A DNA stretch of 58,918 bases from Planctomycetota bacterium (GTDB lineage: Bacteria; Planctomycetota; SZUA-567; JAFGGJ01): contig JAFGGJ010000045.1 of the NCBI GenBank assembly GCA_016930595.1, positions 1 to 58,918 on the forward strand. The letters run 5' to 3'. The notes under the pieces were generated by a model. It did no database searches and had not been told where the DNA came from. It worked only from the letters and a program-made list of their open reading frames with translations. Positions 50,962 to 58,918 of this stretch are shown piece after piece. Made by a program: the position numbers and the translations under genes. Within the stretch, counting starts at the first letter, position 1, and each line of letters opens with the position of its first letter.

Positions 50962-53900
50962 AATCCAGAAACCCGGAAGCTCTACGTCTGGAAAACGACT
51001 ACCTCTCGCGCCTCCAGGCCGCCCTCGCTTCCATCCGGTCCGCCGACGCCGACGAAATCCTCCAGGACGTCCGCCAGCACATCGAAGACGCGCTGTCGGA
51101 AATCCCCGCGGCCGAAGTCTCCCTCGTCCAGATGGCCGGCGTCATCGAAAGTCTCGGCCCTCCCGAATCCATCGCCCATGGCGATGCCCCCGCCCCGGAC
51201 GTCTCGTCCGCCGGCCCCTCGCGTTCCATGCGCCGTGTCTCCACCGCCCTCGTGAAGCACTGGCCCTGGCTGGCGATGGCAGCCCTCTTCCTTATCGCCA
51301 ACGTCTGGCTGGTCCGGCACCTTCTCCAGCTCATTGAAAAAGAACGCGTCCCCGAAGGACGCCTGGTTGTCATAGCCTCCTCCCCCGACAAATTCGCCGA
51401 CCCGGAAACCGCCCACGCTGTCCAGATCGAATTCGGCGCTCCTCTCGACCCCGCCTCCATCTCCGACGACTCCATCCGCCTGACCCCGCCGGTCCCGGGG
51501 CGCGTCCTGCTCGAAAACGACCGCTTCCTAACCCTCCTGCTTTCGGAACCCCTCTCCTGCGCCACCAGGTACCGCGTGGACATTTCCGGGACGCTTCGCG
51601 GCAGGCGCCGTGAATCCGCGCCGGACCATCATTTCTATTTCTCCACCTCCGGCCTCTCCGTAACGGAAGTCGTCCAGAGCGGCATCGGCGACGACGACTC
51701 CGCACAGTTGACCTTCGTCTTCAACCTCCCGGTCCTCCCCGACGAACTCGCCCGCCACCTCGTTCTCACCTACCCCGACGGCACGTCGGCGGACTTCGAA
51801 CCCGTCGGCGGTGTCGCTTCCACCGAAGTCGGAATCCTCATCCCGAACGTCCGATTCGGCAAGCTCACCGCCGTCATCTCCGCCGGCTTGAAAAGCACCG
51901 CCGGCCCACTCCCTCTCTCCGAAGACCTCGGCCTGGGCTGGGTCTGGGACCAGCCGGCGGCTCCCGCCGTCGTCGAAACCGTCAATGTCGCCCCCACTCT
52001 TGAATTCGCTTCCATGTCCGCGCGGTTCGAAGGCTCAACGCCCGCCATCGAAGTCTGCTTCAACACGGAAATCGACCTCTCCACCGCCGCCTCCCACGTC
52101 AAGATCAACCCACGCGTCGAATTCACGCTCGACCATTACTACAGGGGCTTCAGGATCCTCGGCGACTTCGACCCCACCGCCTGCTACACGGTCACCGTCC
52201 GGAAAGGTCTCTCCTCGCGCTCCGCGGGAATTCTCCTCCAGGACGTGACACGCCGTGTCTTTTTCCCCGACAGGTATCCTTCCCTCAATTTCGCCTTCGG
52301 CGGCGGCTATCTCTCGCCTGAAAACATGCTCAAAATCCCCCTGTGTTCCGTCAACCTTGACCGCGTCACGCTCAGGGCCCAGCGTCTCTACGAGTCCAAC
52401 ATCGTGGAATACGCCATCAGGGACTCCTCTTCTCTCAGCCACATGACGCACGACCTCTCCACGCCGGTCTGCGAGCGCGAGCTCCGCCTTGAAAACAAGC
52501 GCAACACCGACGTCGAAACCCTCCTTGACCTGCGCGACATCGTCGGCCCCGACGCCCGCGGCGTCTTCGGTCTCCAGGTCCAGTCCCATCAGAACTGGTG
52601 GCGCAGGGACCACGCCATCGCCGTCGTCACCGATCTCGGCATCTCCGCAAGGCTCTCGCACGACAAGGCCTTCCTCTGGATCACCTCCATCCGCACTTCC
52701 AGCCCCGTGGAAGGAGCCGCCGTCTCCGTCTACAGCGACAGGCGCCAGAAGCTCGGTTCCTCCGTCTCCAGGCACGACGGCACCGCCATCGTCGACCTCG
52801 CAGACACCCCCGCGCACGAACGTCCCGCCCTGGCCGTGGTCTCCACCGGTTCCGATCTGAGTTATCTCGACCTCACTTCCACGCTCCGTTACCGGGGCTC
52901 CGCCGCTTCCAGCGGCAGGCCCTATCTCTACCGCGGCTACGAACTCATGTCTTTTGCCGACCGCGGCGCCTACAGGCCCCAAGACACCGTCCGGCTCTCC
53001 GCTTTCATTCGCGGCCCCTCCTGGCAGACTCCTCCCCCCATGCCCGTACAGCTCACCGTGCTGAAACCCGACGGCAGGGAATTCCTCTCTAAGACCGTCC
53101 TTTCCGATGCCTCCGGTCGCCTCCTTGCCGATTTTGAAATCCCCCCCGACGCCATGACCGGCCGGTATTCCGCCGGGTTCTCCCTCCCCGGCTCCGACGA
53201 TTCCATCGGCAAGACCTCTTTCATCGTCGCCGAATACATCCCGCAGACCCTCCGCATGTCTCTCGCTCTCCCGCCCGACCCTCTCTCCGCCAAGGAACCC
53301 CTGGAAATCGCCGTCGCCGCCCAGCACCTCTTCGGCGATCCCGCCCGCGGTCTCAACGTCAGGTGCCGCGCCCGCTTCTCCGGCACCGGCGTCGCCTTCC
53401 CGGGGGATGACTGGAAGGATTTCTCCTTCGGCGACTCCAGGGTCTCGCCCGGCAGATCCAGGGTTGAACTCCCCCAGGCATGTCTCGACGAAGCCGGCAG
53501 GGCCGTTTTCACCCTCAACGTCCCCACCGTCTCCACTCCCGCCGCCGTCGCCGCCGACGTCGAAGTCGAAGTCCTCGAACCAGGCGGCCGGGCCCTCGTC
53601 GAACAGGCCTGCCGCACGATGCATTACTGGCCTCAATACGTCGGCATCAAAAAACCGGACAAGGTCCAGGCCGGCGAACCCGCCTCCTTCGATATCGCCC
53701 TCGTCAAGCCCGGCGGCTCCCTATCTCTGCAGCCAGGCCGCTACCGCGCTTCCCTTTACAGGATCATGTCGTCTTATGTTTACAGAAGATCCGGGTCCGA
53801 CGGCCTGCGTTACGAATGGATTACCGACGAGAACTTCATCGCCTCCGCCGAAGGCGACTTCCTCGAAGGCCGCGCATCCCCCGAAATCACCATCGGCTTC

Positions 53901-56744
53901 CCGGGCAGACACCGCCTCGTCGTCGAATCCGGCGACTCCTGTCCTGTCACCGTTGAATTCTACGCCCGCGGCGAAGGCACCCGCTGGGAATTCGCAGACC
54001 CCGACGAACTGCTCCTCACCCTCGACAAGCCGCTCTACAGGCCCGGCGACACAGCCCTTCTTGCTATACGCGCCCCGTTCGACGGCACCGCTCTAGTCAC
54101 GCTCGAAAAAGACACCGTTATCAGGCACTTCACCGTGCCCGTCAAAGACGGCAGCGCGGACTGCAGCATCCCCGTCGACGAAAACCTCCGCCCTAACGCT
54201 TTCCTCACCGCCACGCTTATCCGGCCCGTCGCCGCCGAAAAAGACTGGATGCCGCACCGCGCCTCCGGCGTCGCCAGGCTCGATATCGACTGCTCCGACA
54301 GGAAATTGATCCTCTCCCTCACCTCCCCGCAGGATGCCCGCCCCGGCGGCACGCTTGATCTGCAGGTCGCCGTGACGCAGGACGGCAAACCCGTCCCCCG
54401 TGCCGCCGTCGTGCTCGCCGCCGTCGATGAAGGCGTCCTCGCCCTCACCGGCTATGCCACCCCCTCTCCCTTCGATTTCTTCTACGCCGCAAGACGCCTG
54501 GATATCCGTGAATACGACATGTTCTCCCGTCTCGCCCCCGTCCTCGCCGCATGGGAAGCGGAAGGCACCGATACTCCCGGCGGCGGATCCGGGTCCAGGC
54601 AACCCTCCGACCTCGGCGCCGATCTCGGCCGCAGACTCTCCACCATCCGCTCCCGGCGCGTCCGCACCGCCGTCCTCTACCGGGGCGCCCTCGTCGCCGA
54701 CGACAACGGACTTGTCAGGGCGGATTTCACCGTCCCCGAATACGTCGGCGAATTGCGCGTCATGGCCTTCGCCGCATCGGCCGGAGCCTTCGGCTCATCC
54801 CACAAGGCGCTCCCCGTCAAAAGTCCCCTCATGACGCGCGCCTCGTGGCCAAGGTTCCTCGCTCCCGGCGATACCTTCAGCCTTCCGGTCACCGTCTTCA
54901 ACCGCACCGGCGCCGACGGGGACGTCTCCCTGACATTCCAGTTGCACGGTCCGATACAGACCCTCGAAAAATTGCCCCTCTCCGTCTTCGTCGCCGCCGG
55001 CCGCGAAGAAACCTCCCGCGTCCTCATGAAAGCCACCGGCGTCGGCACCGCTTCGGCCCGGATCGTCTCTTCCCTCGCCGGCGAAACGTATGCCGAATCC
55101 GTCGAATTGCCCGTCCGCCCCGCCGCGGGGTTCGCCAGGAAAGGCTCCGGGTTCACCGTCGATGCCGGTACCGGCTGCACTGTTCAGATCCCAGGCGGTT
55201 TTCTTGACGGCACCGAGCTCTGCTCTCTCACCATCGCCGCCTCCCCCGCCGTCGAACTCGCCGGCTCCATCGATTACCTCCTCAGCTACCCCTACGGCTG
55301 CGCCGAACAGACCACCTCCAGGCTCGTCCCCCTCGTCTACCTGCGCGACCTCGCCGAACTCACCGTGCCCGGAGCGCTCGGCGAAGCCGAAATCGACAGG
55401 ATTCTCCAGGCCGGATTCCTCCGTCTCTGGCGCATGCAGACGCATTCCGGCGGCCTTTCCTACTGGCCCGGCAGCAAAAACCCCTCCCCGTGGGGCAGCC
55501 TCTACGCCGCAGACGTCCTCCTCGAAGCGCGCAAGGCCGGTCACGCCGTCCCCTCCGGTCTTCTCGACCCACTCCTCGACTACCTCCGTCGCAAAGTCGG
55601 CGACTGGGCCTCCTCCGGCGATATCGGCTATGCCTGTTACGCATGCCACGTCCTCGCCCGCGCCGGAACCCCTCCCGTAACCTGGATGGCCACCCTCGAT
55701 GACCGCATCCGCACCGCCCCCGCCCGGAACGTCTTCGTCCCCTCCACAGCCAGGGTCCACCTCGCTTCCGCCTACCTCTGCACGGGTGAAACCGAAATCG
55801 CAAAGGAAACCGCCTCTCCCGCACTGCCCTCCGCCCAGAAACGCATGTCGGGCGGTTACCTCGATTCCCCCGTGCGCGAGCTTTCCTGCATTCTCCTCAC
55901 CCTCCTGGACGCCGATCCGGACAGCCCCCGCATCCCCATGCTCGCCGACAGCCTGCGCAGGAAAACGCACCTCGGCCGCTGGGGCACCACGCAGGAAAAC
56001 GCATTCGCACTCATGGCGCTCGGCAAGCTCGCACGCCGTCAGGACACCCTCGCCGGCAGCACGCTGATGCTCACGCTCCCCGACGGCTCGACCAGGACGG
56101 CCGACGCCGCACGCGGCCTCCGCGTCGACAAGCTTCCCCAGGGCGGCTCTGTCGTCGTAAACCTCCAGGGTCAGGGCAGGGTCTACGGCTTCTCCAGCGC
56201 CGAAGGCGTCCCGGTGGACGGCCTTGTCGAAGAAAAGGACTCGGGCATTGCCGCAAGGCGCGTGTTCCTGGACCCGCAGAACGGCAGCACCGTCGCCCCC
56301 GATTCCCTCGAGCAAGGCCGCCTCTATGTCGTGCGCCTCGCCGTCGATTCCGCCCAGGCCCTCGACAATATCGTCATCATGGATCTCCTCCCCGCCGGCA
56401 TGGAAATCGAAAACCCGCAGCTCCAGGGCGCCGCCGCCGTCGGCGCCTCTGTCGACAGCCTTGTTCCCGACGGGCCCGCCGGCCCCGCGGAAGACGCCCT
56501 CCTCAAGCTCCTCCGAACCGTCAACCCTTATGCAAAAATCCGCCTGGACGTACGGCATGTTGAACGGCGCGACGACCGCATCATCGTCTTCGGCTCCGTC
56601 CGCCCCGGCCTCAATGTCTTCGACTATGCCGTGCGTGCCGTCACCCCGGGCGAATACGTCCTCCCCCCCGTCGAAGCGTCATGCATGTATGATCCCGACC
56701 TGTTCAGCGTTTACGGCCGTGGAAAGCTGGTGGTCAAGCCATGA
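50958..56744 (+). CDS. Alpha-2-macroglobulin family protein with N-terminal HAAS domain and membrane anchor
   Basis: A 1928-residue bacterial alpha-2-macroglobulin, the class that traps proteases in the periplasm. Residues 1-75 match the HAAS/DUF1700 pattern (YLSRLQAALASIRSADADEI, IEDALSEIP, IESLGPPESIAHG). A membrane helix follows at 103-119. The exterior begins with Ig-like MG domains (the first from ADPETAHAVQIEFGAPLDP), including FSDRGAYRPQDTVRLSAFIRG-type A2M blocks and YRPGDTALL. The thioester motif Cys-Ala-Glu-Gln is at C1448-Q1451 (YGCAEQTTSR), inside the helical thioester domain. Other homologues such as E. coli YfhM are lipoproteins; here the lipobox is absent and a signal-anchor replaces it. 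ATGA overlaps with padR and pbpC. Confidence 0.93.
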   Translation: MKSRNPEALRLENDYLSRLQAALASIRSADADEILQDVRQHIEDALSEIPAAEVSLVQMAGVIESLGPPESIAHGDAPAPDVSSAGPSRSMRRVSTALVKHWPWLAMAALFLIANVWLVRHLLQLIEKERVPEGRLVVIASSPDKFADPETAHAVQIEFGAPLDPASISDDSIRLTPPVPGRVLLENDRFLTLLLSEPLSCATRYRVDISGTLRGRRRESAPDHHFYFSTSGLSVTEVVQSGIGDDDSAQLTFVFNLPVLPDELARHLVLTYPDGTSADFEPVGGVASTEVGILIPNVRFGKLTAVISAGLKSTAGPLPLSEDLGLGWVWDQPAAPAVVETVNVAPTLEFASMSARFEGSTPAIEVCFNTEIDLSTAASHVKINPRVEFTLDHYYRGFRILGDFDPTACYTVTVRKGLSSRSAGILLQDVTRRVFFPDRYPSLNFAFGGGYLSPENMLKIPLCSVNLDRVTLRAQRLYESNIVEYAIRDSSSLSHMTHDLSTPVCERELRLENKRNTDVETLLDLRDIVGPDARGVFGLQVQSHQNWWRRDHAIAVVTDLGISARLSHDKAFLWITSIRTSSPVEGAAVSVYSDRRQKLGSSVSRHDGTAIVDLADTPAHERPALAVVSTGSDLSYLDLTSTLRYRGSAASSGRPYLYRGYELMSFADRGAYRPQDTVRLSAFIRGPSWQTPPPMPVQLTVLKPDGREFLSKTVLSDASGRLLADFEIPPDAMTGRYSAGFSLPGSDDSIGKTSFIVAEYIPQTLRMSLALPPDPLSAKEPLEIAVAAQHLFGDPARGLNVRCRARFSGTGVAFPGDDWKDFSFGDSRVSPGRSRVELPQACLDEAGRAVFTLNVPTVSTPAAVAADVEVEVLEPGGRALVEQACRTMHYWPQYVGIKKPDKVQAGEPASFDIALVKPGGSLSLQPGRYRASLYRIMSSYVYRRSGSDGLRYEWITDENFIASAEGDFLEGRASPEITIGFPGRHRLVVESGDSCPVTVEFYARGEGTRWEFADPDELLLTLDKPLYRPGDTALLAIRAPFDGTALVTLEKDTVIRHFTVPVKDGSADCSIPVDENLRPNAFLTATLIRPVAAEKDWMPHRASGVARLDIDCSDRKLILSLTSPQDARPGGTLDLQVAVTQDGKPVPRAAVVLAAVDEGVLALTGYATPSPFDFFYAARRLDIREYDMFSRLAPVLAAWEAEGTDTPGGGSGSRQPSDLGADLGRRLSTIRSRRVRTAVLYRGALVADDNGLVRADFTVPEYVGELRVMAFAASAGAFGSSHKALPVKSPLMTRASWPRFLAPGDTFSLPVTVFNRTGADGDVSLTFQLHGPIQTLEKLPLSVFVAAGREETSRVLMKATGVGTASARIVSSLAGETYAESVELPVRPAAGFARKGSGFTVDAGTGCTVQIPGGFLDGTELCSLTIAASPAVELAGSIDYLLSYPYGCAEQTTSRLVPLVYLRDLAELTVPGALGEAEIDRILQAGFLRLWRMQTHSGGLSYWPGSKNPSPWGSLYAADVLLEARKAGHAVPSGLLDPLLDYLRRKVGDWASSGDIGYACYACHVLARAGTPPVTWMATLDDRIRTAPARNVFVPSTARVHLASAYLCTGETEIAKETASPALPSAQKRMSGGYLDSPVRELSCILLTLLDADPDSPRIPMLADSLRRKTHLGRWGTTQENAFALMALGKLARRQDTLAGSTLMLTLPDGSTRTADAARGLRVDKLPQGGSVVVNLQGQGRVYGFSSAEGVPVDGLVEEKDSGIAARRVFLDPQNGSTVAPDSLEQGRLYVVRLAVDSAQALDNIVIMDLLPAGMEIENPQLQGAAAVGASVDSLVPDGPAGPAEDALLKLLRTVNPYAKIRLDVRHVERRDDRIIVFGSVRPGLNVFDYAVRAVTPGEYVLPPVEASCMYDPDLFSVYGRGKLVVKP

Positions 56745-58918
56745 ATCCCACGCTCCACCGCACCGCCGCACGCGTCTTCAGGCGGCTGTTCTTCCGCCTT
56801 CTTTGCGCGGCGATCATGGCCGTCCTCGCCATGGCTGTCCTCTGGCACGCATTCCCCTTCCCGCGGGAACATCTCGCCGCCGCGGCCAACGGAGGCTCCG
56901 CTTTCCTCCTTGACCGCCGCGGCGGTGTCGTCGCCTGGCGCGTGGACGCCGGCGAAAACTGGCGCATTCCCGCGGCGCTCGACGGCATGTCCGCTTCCAT
57001 CATCAATGCGACCGTGGCCGCCGAAGACGAGCGTTTCTGGCGGCACGCCGGCGTGGACCCGGTCGCCGTCGCGCGCGCCGCCGCCCAGAACGCGCTCGCC
57101 GGGCGCACCGTTTCCGGCGCCTCCACCGTCACCATGCAGACCGTACGCATGCTCCACCCGCGGGAGCGCACCTTCAGGACAAAGTGCATTGAAGCCTTCC
57201 GGGCGCTCCAGCTCGAAAGCACCTCCTCCAAGTCCGCCGTCCTGGAACTCTATCTCAACCTCGCGCCCTACGGCGGCAACGTCGTCGGGGTCGAAGCTGC
57301 GGCCCTCCGCTATTTCGGCAAGCACGCTTCCGGGCTCACCCTCGCCGAAGCGGCCCTCCTTGCGGGCATACCGCAGAGTCCCGCCAGATACAACCCGGCC
57401 CGCCGCCTGGACGCCGCCCTTGAACGCCGCGAATACGTCTTCCGGCGTATGCTCGAACTGGGTCTCGCTTCCCCGGAAGAAATCGCCCTCGCACGCAGGG
57501 AAACGATAACGCTCCAGGACCGCCGCACGCCGGCGTCCGCCCCGCGCTTCGCCGACTTCGTGCTGCAGCGCAGGGGTGCCGAAGGCGGCGTAATCCGCAC
57601 CACGCTGGATCCCGATGTACAGGCCGTCGTCGCGGAAGCATCCGCCCGCCGCGCCCGCGAGCTGAACGGCATGGGCATTCAGGGCCTGGCCGTCGTCGTG
57701 ATCGACGTGCGTTCCTCCGATGTGCTGGCCATGCTCGGCAGCGCCGACCCGAACGACGCCGCCCATGGATTCGTCAACTGTGCCGCCGTCAGGCGCCAGC
57801 CCGGTTCGCTGCTCAAACCGTTCATCTTCGCCGCCGCGTTTTCTTCCGGCGAACTCACCCCGGCAAGCATCGTATACGACGTGCCCATGTCGTGGCACGG
57901 CTATTCCCCGCAGAACATGGACTCCTGTTACCTCGGGCCCATGACCGCCGAACAGGCCCTTTCGGCCTCCCGCAACGTGCCCGCCGTGGACCTTCTTGAC
58001 CGCATCGGGACGGCGCGGCTTTCCGGCGACGCCGCCAGGCTCGGGCTCGGCATTTTCGGCGGGGAAGAACGCTGCGGTCTCTCCCTCGCTCTCGGCACGG
58101 CGGAAGTACGCCTCGTAGACATCGCCAACGCCTACGCCGCCCTTGCACGCCTCGGCACCTTCCTGCCCCTGCGGACGGCCGCGGACGAACCCGCCTGCGC
58201 CGGGGAACGGGTCTTTCCTCGGGGCGCCGCGTACCTGGCGCTCCGCTGCCTCGGCGCCCCCCCGCCGGGAACCGCCGGCAGCGTCGCATGGAAGACCGGA
58301 ACAAGCTGGAACTGCCGCGATGCATGGGCCGTGGCGGTCACGCCGGAGTACGTTGCGGGAGTATGGTGCGGCAACCACAGCGGGAACGGCCACCCGGTTC
58401 TCGTGGGCGCCCGGTCCGCGCTGCCCCTGGCCATGGAAGTCGCCGAGCGTGTTTCCGGGGGAACGCCCGCAGCATGGGAAAGACCGCCCGGCGTGCGGAC
58501 GAGAATCGTGTGCGCCCTGTCCGGTCAGCCGGCCTCGCCGGCTTGTCCGCACAGGGTGGAAGCGGAATACCTGCCGGGTATCAGCAGCGAAACGCCCTGC
58601 CGGCTGCACAGGTTCGCACAGGCCGGCGGCACCCGGGAAGCGACCGTCGCGTGGCCGCCGGCCGCGGCCGCCTTCATGGCGGAACGGCGGGGGACTCCCG
58701 GCTCCGTCGGCACAGCCGCCCCGGCGATCGAAATATCTTCCCCCGGGCCCGGCGCCAGGTACGCACTGCCGGTTTCCGCCGGGGCGGAGAAACACCTGGT
58801 CTTCACGTGCCGCTCCGGGTGCGCTTCCACCACCGTGTACTGGTTTGTGGACGGCGAACTTTTCGCGGTGGAACCGGCCTGCGAACCGGTGAAATGGCTC
58901 ATGTCGCCCGGCGCGCAC
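56741..58918 (+). CDS. pbpC: Penicillin-binding protein 1C, 3'-truncated by window end
   Basis: A bifunctional class A PBP; 726 codons are visible and the frame is open at the end. An N-terminal membrane helix lies at about 20-37. The glycosyltransferase domain has E95-D-E-R-F (AAEDERF), GASTVTMQ (126-133) and NLAPYGGNVVGVE. The transpeptidase domain has S356-L-L-K359 (QPGSLLKP), SRN and KTGTSWNCRDAW. The visible end enters the family's C-terminal BiPBP domain (PAIEISSPGPGARY). PBP1C is the classic neighbour of bacterial alpha-2-macroglobulins, thought to repair wall where a trapped attacker breached it. The ATG overlaps the A2M stop in ATGA. The gene has no stop in view. Confidence 0.95.
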   Translation, partial: MNPTLHRTAARVFRRLFFRLLCAAIMAVLAMAVLWHAFPFPREHLAAAANGGSAFLLDRRGGVVAWRVDAGENWRIPAALDGMSASIINATVAAEDERFWRHAGVDPVAVARAAAQNALAGRTVSGASTVTMQTVRMLHPRERTFRTKCIEAFRALQLESTSSKSAVLELYLNLAPYGGNVVGVEAAALRYFGKHASGLTLAEAALLAGIPQSPARYNPARRLDAALERREYVFRRMLELGLASPEEIALARRETITLQDRRTPASAPRFADFVLQRRGAEGGVIRTTLDPDVQAVVAEASARRARELNGMGIQGLAVVVIDVRSSDVLAMLGSADPNDAAHGFVNCAAVRRQPGSLLKPFIFAAAFSSGELTPASIVYDVPMSWHGYSPQNMDSCYLGPMTAEQALSASRNVPAVDLLDRIGTARLSGDAARLGLGIFGGEERCGLSLALGTAEVRLVDIANAYAALARLGTFLPLRTAADEPACAGERVFPRGAAYLALRCLGAPPPGTAGSVAWKTGTSWNCRDAWAVAVTPEYVAGVWCGNHSGNGHPVLVGARSALPLAMEVAERVSGGTPAAWERPPGVRTRIVCALSGQPASPACPHRVEAEYLPGISSETPCRLHRFAQAGGTREATVAWPPAAAAFMAERRGTPGSVGTAAPAIEISSPGPGARYALPVSAGAEKHLVFTCRSGCASTTVYWFVDGELFAVEPACEPVKWLMSPGAH

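Noticed and set aside
56711..58918. Minus-strand frame of 735 codons at the right end
   Set aside because: It is the antisense of pbpC, whose PBP1C motifs are all present on the plus strand; it has no family motifs of its own.

Overview
The window is a high-GC bacterial chromosome segment with dense protein genes and little mobile DNA. The organism is diderm: it has several lipobox proteins, a Wza-type polysaccharide export lipoprotein, a SPOR-domain lipoprotein, and an alpha-2-macroglobulin/PBP1C pair. It builds peptidoglycan (mreB-mreC-mreD, PBP2, rodA, pbpC). A long membrane Ser/Thr kinase, Gfo/Idh/MocA and DUF6807 proteins, two UroD-fold proteins, a DUF4832-like protein and many HEAT, TPR, WD40, LRR and PKD proteins suggest a free-living heterotroph of the Planctomycetota/Lentisphaerota/Hydrogenedentota/Sumerlaeota type. 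I cannot fix the phylum from sequence alone.

Layout. 1-5 kb: 3' part of dnaE, a LysM lipoprotein, then ribokinase and rarA on the minus strand. A structured RNA with a perfect consensus promoter and an intrinsic terminator lies upstream of ribokinase. 5-10 kb: EF-hand protein, zinc-ribbon membrane protein, a two-domain protein with a degenerate phosphoesterase-like fold, and a polysaccharide export lipoprotein. 10-14 kb: tldD, then an ECF sigma factor, its probable anti-sigma factor and a secreted protein with 69-bp tandem repeats. 14-24 kb: WD40 lipoprotein, DUF4832-like protein, UroD/methyltransferase-like protein, Gfo/Idh/MocA oxidoreductase, ComEC and a DUF6807 protein. 23.7-27.3 kb: a 1223-residue Ser/Thr kinase. 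27.4-34.4 kb: the elongasome cluster on the minus strand, preceded by a coiled-coil/small membrane protein pair. 34.7-39.4 kb: operon HEAT protein, TPR-SPOR lipoprotein, mutS. 39.7-48.6 kb: PKD-LRR lipoprotein, a membrane protein, leuS, rex, an APC permease fused to universal-stress domains with a 51-residue partner, and a glutaredoxin. 48.9-49.1 kb: tRNA-Val and tRNA-Asp. 49.3-58.9 kb: a UroD-fold protein and a tightly overlapping operon padR, HAAS-alpha-2-macroglobulin, pbpC (cut by the window end).

Two larger patterns stand out. First, base skew reverses across the window: the plus strand is G-rich at the left and C-rich at the right whichever strand carries the gene. This is what a replication terminus looks like. 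Second, the last operon joins a PadR regulator to an alpha-2-macroglobulin whose N-terminus is a cytoplasmic HAAS domain plus a membrane anchor, followed by PBP1C. This looks like a regulated, membrane-tethered envelope-defence module.
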